From: Congeria kusceri
Lineage: Eukaryota > Mollusca > Bivalvia > Myida > Dreissenidae
NCBI GenBank assembly: GCA_027627225.1
Contig: CM051024.1
Coordinates: 48,209,547 to 48,273,546, forward strand
DNA length: 64,000 bases
Reading direction: 5' to 3'
In this document: one piece after another, positions 11,473 through 22,889 of the stretch
How the letters are laid out: the number at the start of each line of letters is the position of its first letter
Numbering within the stretch: position 1 is the stretch's first letter
Position numbers and translations under genes: made by a program
The notes under the pieces: generated by a model
Databases searched by the model: none
What the model was told of the DNA's origin: nothing
What the model saw: the letters and a program-made list of their open reading frames with translations, nothing else

Positions 11473-13446
11473 ATTGTATTGACATTCAAATACAACACAT
11501 CTGCTTGCAAAATATTGTACATCAATCTGAGACTAGTTAGTAAAAAAAATTGACAAAAATTTGTAGTAAATGGTTTACAGCCCGAAAGGTGTTTTGACAA
11601 GCATTTCACAGACATTCTAGTTACAAAGGTTACAACAGTATTGCAAAAAGAACAAAAAACAAAAAATAAACAGACAGGCATAATATATATATATATATGT
11701 ATATATATATACAATTATACTGCATAGGAAAACACAATAGAGTAAATATTACTGGCTATTATAATTGTAAAGTGTGGTCTAAAATAGTAAGAGAAAACTA
11801 TTTAGTAAATTCTATGTATCAAGGATATTATAGCGTGACATTTTTTTTTTTTTTTAAAGGATATTAATAGTAACACGGAGGACAGGTTCAGTAAACACTA
11901 AGCCGGTCGTAATTGGCTCGTGACTTTGCTGAATAATACACCTTTTTACAATAACCGACCGCGTTATGTTCGTTAACTCACCCCAATAACGTATAACGGA
12001 ATGAAAACTTTTTATCCTATAATATCTGATAATATATTTCATGAGTCGCAACAGAGAAACAATATATATTTTATGAAGAAGTCAAACTTCAAACATAGCT
12101 AATTTATTTAATCACAACGTTTCGGCTGAAAAGGCTTCTTCTGGTAACATGTTATTAAACAGAGAAACAACAAATTGCAAGCTACAGTATGTTTGCTATT
12201 TTCATTAAATAATTACTAAATGAAATGGCTAGTGCTTGAATAGAATCGTCTTTGAAAACGAATAAGCAGCTAATGTTTGAATACATTCATTATACAACGA
12301 ATGCACACTACATCTATCAGTTAATAAACCATATATGTTATTATTTGTATATACTGACTTAAGATATTTACATTAAAGCCTAACAAAAGGTTTCTGTTGT
12401 TGACAACAGTTTTGCCAAGACAATAACGAATGACTTAAAAGTTTGGTATTGTGCCACCAGTGAGGAAAATTGACCTTTTGCGTTTACCTTTTTAGCATAA
12501 GAGTATCTGGGGTTTTAACATCACATTCATTTATACAAATGACAACATATTTAATTTGTTAAACATTGTCTATTCAACTAATGAAATTCCTAGTGCCAAC
12601 CGCATACTAGTATAAAACATAAATAATAAAATGATTTCAGAACAACAAGTAAAAAATATACATATATTTAGCATGCTTAAATAACATCACTGGTCGAGAT
12701 TCGAACAACAATAACTTTCCTAGCGCTGTAGCAGTTTACCAACTTTTTATATACAGTTTACGTACAGTTTATTCTTAATACATCGAGGCAATAACGAGCA
12801 TAATTTGCATGATAGTGTTCCATAATTACATATCAGAGAATAATCATGCACAAGTATGATACTATGCATAGTATGTAATTTAAATATTGATAGTCGTGAC
12901 AGTGTATACGAATTAATTGACTGTTAAAATAAATTGACAATCTTGTCGTACAAAAGCCAAGGGAAAAAACAAACGACTAAACAGACACAATATACATGTG
13001 TTCTAAAGTGTAGATAAGCCCAAAGATCTATGGATTCGTATAATGCATTTTTGTTTTGTTTAAATCTCGTAAACTAGATGTTGAAGAAATTTTATGTGCG
13101 AGCTTTCAATGTCGCCACACGTTTTCTTTAGCAGCTGACTGAAAACAATTGTGATAAGTATGGAATGCTAACACGTTTCGTAACTAACACGTTACATCGC
13201 ATCACCTACATGTTTAAATATAGCAGTATATGTTTAATGTTTTGATGCGTTGCAACATTCCTTATTTACATGTATTCACTGCCATTTTACAATACGTTTA
13301 AATGCAAAATTGTTGTTTAAATATTGACGAATCGATATACGTAAATGATCAGAATATTTAAAATACATAACATGGCAGCTTGTTATTGAACAGAAAAGGT
13401 TGATTTTTCAGTAAATGTATTATCTCCACATTATCAATTAAATTTA
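11473..13446. other. no recognisable gene; repeat scraps
   Basis: Contains a TA run (11689-11712), a T run near 11840 and, on the minus strand near 12107-12150, an agaagccttttcagccgaaa-type motif like those near Penelope-like element ends. The rest is AT-rich and featureless to me. The 81-codon frame just upstream of the LINE ORF2 is low complexity and not a credible ORF1. Confidence 0.5.
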
Positions 13447-13611
13447 AAGGGACTGTGTCTACGAAAAATTGGCTTCCTATTGCACTATTAATTATATTAT
13501 TTGATGGAAATGCGCTTACTTAGACATGTGCATTAAATAAATAAAAATAATATAATATGCAATGAGATATTTGATAAAAACAATTTAGCAAAAAAGCCTG
13601 AAAAAATAAAA

Positions 13612-13702
13612 CCCCGTCGGGTGTCGACCTCACGACTTCGGAGTTATACCACGAAATGACAGTAGACAGCGCTTTAACCAACTGCGCTATCGTGCTTGGT
13701 AA
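13612..13702 (-). ncRNA. tRNA-like Pol III promoter block inside E1
   Basis: On the minus strand TAGCGCAGTTGG matches the tRNA A box (TRGCNNAGTNGG) exactly. About 50 bp on, GAGGTCGACACCCG resembles the B box. It is tRNA-derived but not a functional tRNA: no complete cloverleaf is apparent. It lies in the middle of an element with inverted ends, not at a 5' head as in a standard SINE. Confidence 0.65.
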
Positions 13703-13721
13703 GCAGTCGTTTAATAACTAT

Positions 13722-15753
13722 AGGCCTTTCCCAAAACTAGGTGATCTCCCTTGGAAATTACCTCCCGTTATTGCGAATTCACATCCGCCATATTTGAAAC
13801 CCGACTTCCGGCGACGTTTTCCCTAGCTTGCCATATAAAGTATTATAGATCTAAGACCAAGCGGCTTTCAAAACTTGTAATGGAAATTTTTAAACCATAT
13901 GTGTTTGATTAAATATTATATTAAAAAAACCCTCATCTATAGAGGATATATCTTACAAAAATAAATTATTAGAACTAAATGTAGTATCGTTTTAAACTCA
14001 TTACTAAGGCCATATGTCCGTATGACAGGTATCCGGAAAAAAGAAGTAGTCTCCTTGTCTCTTCTTAAACGGTTGTTTTCCATATATAAATACCACCACA
14101 TGTTCTCTCAATGGATACTTAGTTATCTGACTGAAGTGGAGGTCATAAAAATACCAAAGCCACAAACCGCTGGGATCTTATCAAATTGCCCTTAGAACAA
14201 TACCGCTAATCCGTGCAATTGCGTAAAGCATCGATGATACAGATCTACATGCAGAGACAACTAACATGTCACACTTCGTCTCCATTGTTTGCGTCTCAAA
14301 TTAAAGTTTATCTCACATTTTTAAATGTTGTTGTCTCCGTTGTTGTTCTTTGCCTATCACCCTATGAAAAGGTCGCCACCTTATTGAACAGAACAGAACA
14401 TAATTAAAAGCATTTAACACTTTTTCGAATTAATAAATTGGTTTAAATTGAAGAGTGAAATAATATAGCACAGCATTTAATTTTCAATTCTGAAGAATTG
14501 AAAGGTGGTACACATTAAAGAGCTCATCGTGTTTTGTTTTTCTAAAACATACGGGATTTACCGTAGCTGCTGCGAGAATAACATGATGTTTGTTTACCAC
14601 GATTCCGACAGAAATGAAGAAATACTTTCAGTTAGAGTTATATACATGAAGGAAAACTAAATACTTGATCAAACATACTCAACAAGTATAAATATAATTA
14701 TTCAAACGTATATTAGACTCTTCTGTTGGCTAAGTTAATTACTTACTCTGAATTGTGATATATTTTTTTCAAAATGTATATATCTATGTCTGTTTTATTA
14801 TAGATACTCACCCTAGTATGTACATAATTATCACGACATATCTATTTACTGGTGACATACAGACCCATTGGGTCCGGTGTTATTTGTTTTGTTGATTATA
14901 TGAAGTTATCATGAACACATGACACAATAATTAACAAATTACTTACTTAATCTCTTTAATACAACATCAGTTATAACATCTAATGAGGAGTGACATCATC
15001 TTTAGTTATTGTACTATTGTGTTAACAGTAATAAAAAAGATAGTTGTATTGTTACATTATATTTCAAGATTAAAGCGAAGCCTGTTCAAGCACCGTAAAT
15101 ATTTAGCACACAACAAGAATATCTGCAACGAAAAAGCTTTAAAGTTAAACATAAATGTGTATGGAATTCAAAAAAGAAGTTGCTGTCAAAAACATCGGAA
15201 TTACGCTCAAACTTTCTGTGATGATACCTTATTTTCGTAATTTTAGTCGCCAGAAGAATGTTAGCTTAGAATTACTTAGCTAAATCATTTTACTAAAAAC
15301 AGCTTTTTATCTATTCTATTTAATTATGCAAATTTAAAACATGATGAAGGTAAGTTGTTTAGATACTGAAATCGCTATTTTTGCGTTTTGTTGCATAATA
15401 ACCTTTAAACATACTGTGTACAATTTGTTTGTCAATCTGCAAAGAGTAGACAATATTGTTAAAAATCAAAATCATAATTTAATTAAATTGATAAATAAAG
15501 TACATGATGTATATTATATACGAATGTTGATATTTGTAAATTTATTTTTAAGATTGAACATAAAAAATATTGCATGTTTTTCGGTAAATATCTGTTAATT
15601 TATTTTCAAGATTGAAAATCAAATATATTGAATGTTTTTCGGTAAATATCAATACGCTTATCCCGCCTTATAATTAATAAACGTCGCCGGAAGTGAACAG
15701 GGGACATCACTCGTGATTACGCAAGGGAAGTAACCTAGTTTTGGGAAAGGCCT
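13722..15753. mobile_element. M1: 2.0-kb terminal-inverted-repeat element
   Basis: The ends are AGGCCTTTCCCAAAACTAGG and its complement at 15734-15753. Matching continues with few mismatches for about 34 bp (..CTTCCCTTG). A second inverted match, cgacttccggcgacgt near 13801 and acgtcgccggaagtg near 15682, extends the arms. The interior is AT-rich with no transposase I recognise; frames at 14213-14407, 14983-15240 and 15341-15598 lack known motifs. No clean target-site duplication is seen. It is probably non-autonomous. Confidence 0.8.
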
Positions 15754-15770
15754 GTTGTTAGACCTAAATA

Positions 15771-16422
15771 AATATGTTTGTTTCAGGTAACATGACCACA
15801 AAAAATAGGGAAGGTAGGTCGGAATTTGTTTTATTTATTTATTTATTAATTTTTTTGTGTGAATTTGAAGCTCTAAAACTGAATGAATATTCAAATTAAT
15901 ATACTAAAACATTGTTTTGAAGTGGATGTTTTAATTAAACAACTTTTGCTGCAAATGTATATCATTTATGCACTTAAAATATGATGCAATTTTACTATAT
16001 TATCATATAAATTTCCAAATACATGAAAATCATTACAATCTGTGAAAACCAGGCCACCTGTCCAGTTTACATCTATATTAAAGTCAATTTGCAAGGCACT
16101 GATCTTTATTATTAAATGCTCATATCGTATCAAAATGTATACGCAGTGAACTGAATATAAACAAACGTTTGTGCTTGATAAAATGTATACATCATTACTA
16201 ACTAGATCCAAAATGTACAACGCTTTTAACAAATTAACAAAAAAGTCGTTCAAACGATCCGGCAGACGAAATGAACCGCAAGAAATCGCTTATTACCACA
16301 AAGAAAATATATTTCGAGAGAAAAAATTACCGAAAAGAAAAATAATACGACGAACTCAATAAAATGTTCTAGGGTCGGGGCATTTTTTTAGGGTAGGTCG
16401 GGTTACCTGAAACAAACATATT
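15771..16422. mobile_element. M2: 652-bp terminal-inverted-repeat element
   Basis: The ends are AATATGTTTGTTTCAGGTAA and its perfect complement at 16403-16422. Just inside, gggaaggtaggtcgg and tagggtaggtcggg extend the similarity. The interior is AT-rich and has no recognisable protein, so this is a MITE. It sits between M1 and the right half of E1. Confidence 0.8.
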
Positions 16423-16657
16423 ATTTTTACGCCTTATACAAAATGCTCACAATTCTGACGTCAAAATGTAAACAGGAGAAGGGCCAAACAAACACAACCC
16501 ATATTATAAATTGATTTTTATCTCAGAATGCGTACACTATTTTCTCATTATATATACCCTGTTTTAACCTTTATTATATGCCAGTATATATATCTAAATT
16601 TCAGATTTTGATAAAGAAATTGACCCATTAAGGCACTTTTTGATGACATAGTCCCTT

Positions 16658-18328
16658 TACACTATGAATAATACGATTATAAGAATGCTGAATGGTTATG
16701 TACGTCTACAGTATAAGAAGCTATGATATATCGGGAAAACGTAAACGAAAACCTTTAGAACTATGTTATAAAACATTCATGATATTCTGTTATTGAAGAG
16801 TTTAAAATTCCAGCTACATTAAATTAAAATGCGTCCATTCAAATGAAAACACTGATAGTTAATAATATGACATGAACAGTTTAATGCCAGCCGAATAGAC
16901 ACATATAAATAGAAACTAGATTGCTCAACGTGTGTTTTTATGTTAAATAAAGGTATTGTTTTGCATGAAGATAATTAAATACAGTTTAAAAGCAAAATTA
17001 TACTTACTTGAACTTGTATTCACGAAAATATAGATGTACTGAAGACTTATCTATACCACATTCGCATTACAAGCACGCCCTGCGCATGTTGCAAATACTT
17101 ACGGTATCGTATTTCTAGATACCGTTGTGATTGCGTAATGTACTAAAGTGTAATCTTGATTTGTATGTTTTGACCTTTACGCAATATTTCAATGTTATAA
17201 TAATTATATTGCACACATCATGTGACCCAATTTTGGCGGGAAATCGAACTCTTTTGGCTCGGAATTCGTAGCAAACAGACCTGAAATTAATGCTTAAAGA
17301 GATTTGCTGGGATATAGTTGTAGTTTAAGGGATATTTGCGGCTTACTTCATCGTTTTATACTAACAGTAGTGAAAATAACAATCTTAGAAATACTTTTTG
17401 GCGACGAGAATATTTGGACTTTAGCAAAGTGTTAAAGGCAAAAACAAGGTGATACACGTTAAACAAAACATTACGCGTTCAATGTTGAGATAACAAACAC
17501 ATACAATAACGCATTATGAGCTAAAAACGTTTACACGTTTTCATAAAATAAATGAAAGTTGAACAGATTGAAGTTCAATTTGGAGTTTACATTTTCAACA
17601 GTACGAAACTAGCCTGGGTTCCTCGTGTTTTATGTAGATCATAATAGTGCAGCTCGCGGAATGTTAACGGTGATTAGTTGGATTTAATCCGCAACGCCAC
17701 GATATTCGGCAGTAAATAAAGCTATGGTTTGTATACAGTTTGACTTGGAGAATCAGTGTTTTTGAAATAAAAAGTATCCATCAAACCAAATGTTTCTTTC
17801 GTAGGTTTTAAACTAACGTAAACACATGCAAAGACAGACAATAATATAACCGCTTTTTCGTAGATTCTGAATCTGGCCATTTTCTCCTTTTGTGCGGCTT
17901 TAACTTTAAGAAATTAATTGAGCTTTTTACTGTAACTTCGCGAGTGAAGTTTCTAACGTTATTCCAAGGACACGTGACGGGCGTTATAAGCTGTAAACAA
18001 ACATTGGTGTGATTTTAGGACATTGTTGTTATTCTGGACTGATTTTTCCGAATATCTTGCTGTTTGTCGTGCTTGACATTTTTTTCCGAAATATTGTGCT
18101 ATTGTTCACAAAACTTTCTGACATTGATTTTCGATGTCAGTTGACACCGATTTCAATATTTGACATACATTTTGGAAGTCAGCTTTCACAACAAATCGAT
18201 ATCAACAAACTGACATCGATTTTAGGCATCTTCAAAATGAACATCGATGTCATGGTAGAAGAAAAATTTGACCGACATTAAAAGACGTGAATTTAGAAAA
18301 TTCCCTTCGATATAATGGTATTTCGAAT
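16658..18328. other. no recognisable gene
   Basis: AT-rich. A short palindrome, acggtatc..gataccgt, lies near 17100-17127. gacatcgatttt-type words recur around 18120-18250. The frame at 18009-18281 has no known domain. Confidence 0.5.
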
Positions 18329-18329
18329 C

Positions 18330-18549
18330 GAGATCGCATAGTTTGTGTCCTATTCCACCACTGATAACAACACAGGTCGCGCTACACTTTTTGGCGACAG
18401 GAAGTCAACATATTGTCACAGCCGGTATCCTCGGAATTTCTCAATTAAGTGTTTCGAGAGAAGTCAAACAATTCACTGACAGTATCTGCCTGGGTCTTAA
18501 CAACTATGTGCCAATTTCGGATGATGATGAATCACGGAAAAGAGTGTAA
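18330..18549 (+). pseudogene. PIF/Harbinger (HARBI1-like) transposase fragment
   Basis: The frame 18343-18549 reads through residues resembling the helix-turn-helix region of HARBI1-type transposases: VALHFLATG, then ILGISQLSVSREVKQFTD (family pattern: ALRFFATG followed by GISQPTVSR). The DDE catalytic core and nuclease portion are absent, so this is a short relic. The domain binds transposon ends in intact relatives. The opposite strand immediately to the right carries a possible first exon. Confidence 0.7.
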
Positions 18550-18663
18550 AAACAGATTTGTTTTCTGCATTTCTTATGCTTGATTAAACGAGGTTTGCGT
18601 TTGATTGGTTGTCGATGTAAGCAAATCAAAGGAGTTAATATTTCCTTAGTTTAAACGGCTTTA

Positions 18664-18990
18664 ATTCAATGATTAAGCTAGACTTACCTTCGTAGAAGTA
18701 ATGCGAAGGTTGATCACAATTTCATCCGACACAAAAATCCCTAAGGGCTCATACAGATTAGGACGCTGCTTATCAGCGGCCATGGTAGTTTTATTTTTTT
18801 TTAAACAGTTTATCAATACTCGTTTATATATTGTGTAGTGATGGCATATTTTAAGGGTGGTTGTGGGTGGTCGTGGGAGCCCTTATGGAGTTTTTCGTTG
18901 GATGAAATTTTGATCAACCTAGGTAAGTCTAGATTAATCATTCAATTTTATCCAACACATAAACTTCCTTAAGGGTCCCACAGGTTATTT
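18664..18990. repeat. triplicated segment with an inverted pair
   Basis: A segment reading (minus) gagcccttagggattttt..tcggatgaaatt..gatcaacct..taagtcta..attaatcatt occurs at about 18670-18750. It recurs inverted at about 18865-18945 and in shortened form (gggacccttaaggaag..ttggataaaattgaat) at about 18938-18985. The first two form arms of roughly 75 bp with a loop of about 110 bp. Confidence 0.7.
18688..18783 (-). CDS. possible 32-codon first coding exon, unidentified
   Basis: The minus strand has ACCATGG, a strong start context, opening 32 codons (begins MAADKQRPNLYEPLGIF, ends ITSTK), followed in phase 0 by a consensus donor gtaagt at 18682-18687. I recognise no family and could not find a partner exon. 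Parts of the sequence recur inverted at about 18865-18950 and again near 18940-18985, so it may be a duplicated gene start or a transposon-encoded exon. Confidence 0.4.
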
Positions 18991-19162
18991 CTGTCCGATA
19001 TATATTTTCCTTAACTGTTTTGACAATATAAAATCGCGCGTTGGATCTGGAATTCATTAATACAAACGGGTTTATATGTACTTCAGATTTGGTTTGTTTC
19101 AAAACACTAGAAACGTCAATTGTAATTTGATCAGGACTAGCATGAATGTCAGACATCTTCAA
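18938..19162 (-). CDS. unidentified 74-codon frame next to the triplicated segment
   Basis: The frame opens near 19162 with MKMSDIHASPDQ and ends in the third copy of the triplicated segment (CGTLKEVYVLDKIE). It has balanced composition and no low-complexity runs, which makes it slightly more gene-like than its neighbours. No domain is recognised. It may be an exon of the same unit as the 18688-18783 exon, lying upstream on that strand, or a transposon remnant. Confidence 0.25.
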   Translation of the reverse strand: MKMSDIHASPDQITIDVSSVLKQTKSEVHINPFVLMNSRSNARFYIVKTVKENIYRTEITCGTLKEVYVLDKIE

Positions 19163-19419
19163 TACATATAATGTTTGGCACCTCTGTGCCGTGACTAATA
19201 GGAAGTCCGTCTTGAATGTTGTTCATAATACGAGTACGACCAGCTGAATTGTTATGTCCCGCGTGTTTGGTTGTTTGTTTGTTTATTTGATTGTTTGTTT
19301 CTTTTTATGTATAAATTTCTTATAATCAGAGAGCGTGTTTTAAGCGTGTGTTTCTACGCAAGTCCAAACCGCATAATAACTTGTTAGTTTATGCTTCAAT
19401 TAATTGTACCAATAATGCC

Positions 19420-19765
19420 ATTACATCGATGTGAAATAGAAATGTCTGATTGTTACCGGTGTTACCACATTTAATATACACAAATACTGCTATGCAATTT
19501 ATTAATAATAGCATAATAATCCACATGTTATTTGTTAGATAATCCATTTTTTCACAAGTTATTTGTTAGATAACCCATTTTCCACATTTATGTTATACAA
19601 CAAAAATTTATTTTTACACTGATAAGAAATAGACATGTGCGATTGTTACATTTGTTGTCATATTTAATCTATGCAAATAAATGTGCGTTATTTATTATTG
19701 TTATTAGCAAAATAATATAATAATCCACATGTTATGCGTTAAATAATCCATTTTCAACATTTAGT
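19420..19765. repeat. two degenerate tandem copies, about 195 bp
   Basis: Landmarks in the same order in both copies are aatagaaatgtctgattgtta / aatagacatgtgcgattgtta, a catttaat..gcaaat stretch, ataataatccacatgttat and agataatccatttt. Confidence 0.6.
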
Positions 19766-19894
19766 TTATTTTCCATAAATATTAACAGCATAATAGCCGA
19801 TTGTCACCCTGTCTCATAAATATTTTGTAATAATGCGATTGTTTCCAACCACTTTCATGTATTAAGTTAGATAGTATGTAGAATTTTTATTATT

Positions 19895-20009
19895 GTATGA
19901 TCACTTCCTTTTCACATGACCTTTTGATATGTGTAATATAATATGGTCAAGACTGACGATGTACTATGTACAAGTCGTAATAAATTTCTGTTCTGTTCTG
20001 TTCTGTTCT
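19895..20009 (+). mobile_element. LINE or SINE 3' tail with (TTCTG)n
   Basis: A tatgtacaagtcgtaataaa stretch with AATAAA leads into four to five TTCTG units at 19986-20008. An AATAAA followed by a short tandem tail is typical of CR1/L2-type 3' ends. Only the last hundred or so bases are present, so it is a severely 5'-truncated copy. Confidence 0.6.
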
Positions 20010-20389
20010 AATAACAACAGCATGCACATTATAAATAACGACAACAGAGTGATTGTGTCAATACTTTCTTGATGATCGAGCACTGTGGCCACATCCCAGG
20101 TGGATGAATAGCGAGGTAAGGCTGGCTTTTTGTGGAACACACCTTTCATAAAGCGTCAAATTAAATCATTGTGTGTAATATCCATCCTTCCTGTTAACCG
20201 CACAAAACAACTGAGTGCCGATCTGGCTATGCCTATTGTTGTATAACTGGACCCGTTTTTGTACAGTGATTCTAAAAAGACCAGAATACTGTTGATATCG
20301 GTTTTAAATTAATCTTCTTTCCCTTCACAATAATGTATCCAGTTTTAAGATATGTTTCAAAGCGTTTTCGCGTGCTAACTCGCCATGAC

Positions 20390-20827
20390 TCAATGATAAG
20401 TTCTCTTGATTTTTTCGTTACACCCTGCTCTCCAGATATATCGAAAGCTGCCAGTTTCATTTTTGTTAAAAGATGTAGTTTGCTGGGTTTGTGTGCCAGT
20501 CTCATGACATTTTAAGTTGTTGGAAGCTAATAACATTGGCCCTAGACCAGATTTGTCAATATTGGCCACCATGCTTGTGTTGGCCACACCGGTGCAAGAA
20601 CAACGCCCGCGTTTTGTCTTTTTCGACCTTTTGCAGAATTCGCGGTTAAAGGCTGAAAGGAGGGAATATATAAAAACATTCATTGAAAATGCATCAATAG
20701 CAAAGGCATCAGGATCAGGGTATTTGGTCACATATTCGTCCAATTTTGAATTCAAACTATATGCAAATAATTTAACCTCCAAGTGTGGGTATTTTGTACG
20801 ACATAATTTATGTGTTTTTTTTTTCAT
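20390..20827 (-). pseudogene. DIRS RNase H-like fragment
   Basis: The pattern DLFAS-LN..PDP.A..VDAF typical of DIRS RNase H regions is matched by LFAYSLN..YPDPDAFAIDAFSMN. The tail of this frame overlaps the next frame (20272-20505), which shows that a frameshift near 20510 splits the old reading frame. Confidence 0.65.
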
Positions 20828-21388
20828 TTAATACACCAGGAACATGGCGCGTAGATATGAATATATTTTTCTGTAGACACCATAAGCATAGCTGTCTCGC
20901 AATTAAATCTAATGAAGACAGTTAATTAATATTAATCTACTAATATGCTATTGTGTCATCAGTGCAAAGTCGAACGTGAGTATCTGAGATATTCTGACAG
21001 AATGTTTTCACGCCAATTTCACAAGCTTTAATTTCCAACACGTTTATGTGAAATTTCTTTTCCTCAACAATCCAATAGCCACTCGTTCTAATATTGGTCG
21101 TTTCATTAAAAGCTCCATACTTTCAAGTGAAGTATCCGTAAGAATTATTATTGACGAGTTTTCTGTGGTGATTTGTTAAAAACTACTATTTATGTTTTGA
21201 ATTCACCACATCAATACACTTTTAATAGAAGCAGGCACATTCATAAAATAATCGAAGTTACCGCGGTGTATTGTTAAATGATTGTCTCTTATTTTGTCCA
21301 GAGGTCTCATGAATAGCGAACTCTTGCTCTCACGGTTATTGTTTCCGAACGAATCCTAGAAATATAAGTCGTTTACATGGCATTAATA

Positions 21389-21720
21389 CTAATTTATTTT
21401 GATTAACGTTAAGTCTAGTCTGTCCATTACTTCAACCGTGTCACGCACATTCATCATACACGCCTCGAATGATTCGCCAATTAACCAAGAATCATCAATG
21501 AAGTATAAGCTGATATGGTCCAACGATCTGAGATGTGCGAAAACCTGTTTCATTAATTTTGTCCATATCATAGGACTACCAGAATATCCCGTCACCAATA
21601 CTGTAAACTTATATTTTATCCAAGTAAAATAAATCTGAAATAATTCCGATTGTTCTGACGTATCCTGATGAAATAATACGCATCCGATAAATCTAATGAA
21701 GCTAAACAGCCGTTTTCCCT
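21389..21720 (-). pseudogene. DIRS reverse transcriptase fragment
   Basis: It reads FQIYFTWIKYKFTVLVTGYS, then the fingers/palm sequence GSPMIWTKLMK, then YFIDDSWLIG, where the catalytic pair is in IDD. Stops and frame changes lie immediately upstream (around 21750). It is inactive. Confidence 0.7.
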
Positions 21721-22697
21721 CAAAGCATTAATTGGCTATTGAAGTGTTTCTATTTTAAAATGTGTTTTTTTTTCACTTATTTTCATTCAAAAACTTTAAG
21801 TTTAAAATAATTTCTGTCGCGCCATTCTTTCTTTCGCCTAATACAAATATTTGATATAAATTCTTCTGAGCCATCGTTTTCGACCTTTTCAATGATGCCG
21901 CAGTTTAAGATTCATTGTTTAATTTGCTGTACTCCACTTGAGTAAATTTGAAAGGTTTTTGTATGGGAACAGAATCAAGTGTTTTATCGCACCCCCGTAT
22001 CGTGTTTAATACCCAGTTATCGGACGTAATAATCTCCCACACATAGATGTTATCAGCAGATTTTCCGGCTTTAAATTGTTTGACGTGTTATGGATTTTCA
22101 CTGTGTAAATGGTACCTATATTTTTTGTTTGTTCGGTTGCGAGATGTTTATTTCCTGTTCCAAGGTGTTCTGGTTCTCGGGAGGTGGGATGCTTCCTGCT
22201 TCCCCTTACCTCGTTTGTACGACCCCTACCTACCGTCTTCAGTCGAAAAAGGTTGAAGGAAACAGATGTTTTATACATTAAATGCACCAAACATTTCAAA
22301 AGGGTTGTACAATAACACTTCTATAACCTATATACAACACAGCAAAAAACCACTAGTACTATATATTCAGAACATAATTCACAAGTGTTACAAAAGGCAT
22401 CCAACTATAAACAGCTTAATGTACCACATCATTCACTACATGATTCCTCAACTAACCAGGGTCAAATGTCTGCCTGCGTTTCACTACACGTGACCTTTGT
22501 GACCATGGTACATTAGATTCTTCACGATTAAATTCACACGGCTTCGGAACATAAGATGGGCCTGTACATTCTAACCCTAATTTCTGGTTTGTGTGCGGAG
22601 GATTCCATCTCCATACTTAATCATTCTGTTTAAATTCTCGAGGTTTCACACCTCTATCATAGTATTTCTCAGGCCGTACTGGCTGCCATAGGATTTA

Positions 22698-22889
22698 CTA
22701 TTTGAGAACGATCTTGAGCATTTTCTTCATTAACCACAACTTTACTAGGATTGTTCTAAAGATTGTTACATGAACTTTGTTTATGTAATTCATATTCTCT
22801 AGAAAATGCATGCCTAAAATTCCATAATCTGAAAAGTCTGCAATAATAAACTCATGTTCAAACGCTATGTGCTCAATCTCTAAAGACAT
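22698..22889 (-). pseudogene. retroelement aspartic-protease C-terminal fragment
   Basis: FIIADFSDYGILGMHFLE resembles the flap-to-ILGxDFL end of Gypsy proteases. The DTG/DSG active-site part is not in this frame. Confidence 0.6.

Larger units (their letters stand above)
13447..16657. mobile_element. TA-flanked tRNA-like short element E1, split by insertions
   Basis: The left part is 13447 to about 13721 and the right part about 16423-16657. Together they align along their length with the intact element E2 (58756-59232) in reverse orientation. Ends are AAGGGACTGTGTC and GACATAGTCCCTT, an inverted repeat, each bordered outside by TA. The two parts are separated by about 2.7 kb made of M1 and M2. 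Shared interior landmarks with E2 include ttcctattgcactat, the tRNA-like block, aattctgacgtcaaa and ctggcatataata. Confidence 0.85.
20272..22260 (-). mobile_element. DIRS-like retrotransposon remnant
   Basis: Minus-strand pieces occur in DIRS order. At about 22020-22100 there is WEIITSDNWVLNTIRG, like the segment preceding the reverse transcriptase. At 21389-21650 there is reverse transcriptase with YSGSPMIWTKLMKQVFAHLR and an IDD core (YFIDDSWLIG). At 20390-20827 there is an RNase H-like piece with LFAYSLN and PDPDAFAIDAFSMN. At 20272-20505 there is the start of a recombinase-type segment, LTKMKLAAFDISGEQG. DIRS elements replace integrase with a tyrosine recombinase; its catalytic residues are not visible here. 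Frameshifts and stops separate every piece. Confidence 0.75.

Noticed and set aside
11469..11714. LINE ORF1 upstream of ORF2
   Set aside because: Starts in a TA run, low complexity, no RNA-binding or coiled-coil signature.
11820..11866. Target-site duplication for the LINE (aaggatatta twice)
   Set aside because: The two copies flank only a T run and do not match the sequence at the poly(A) end closely enough.
12107..12150. Possible second hammerhead (agaagcc..cgaaac, minus strand)
   Set aside because: The CTGATGA core is absent (reads ccagaagaag), so it cannot be a hammerhead. It is at best a Penelope-end relic.
13612..13702. Functional tRNA gene
   Set aside because: The A box is good, but the B box is degenerate and no acceptor stem or anticodon arm could be folded. 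It is part of a repeated element.
20517..20831. 104-codon plus-strand frame
   Set aside because: Antisense shadow of the DIRS RNase H-like fragment.
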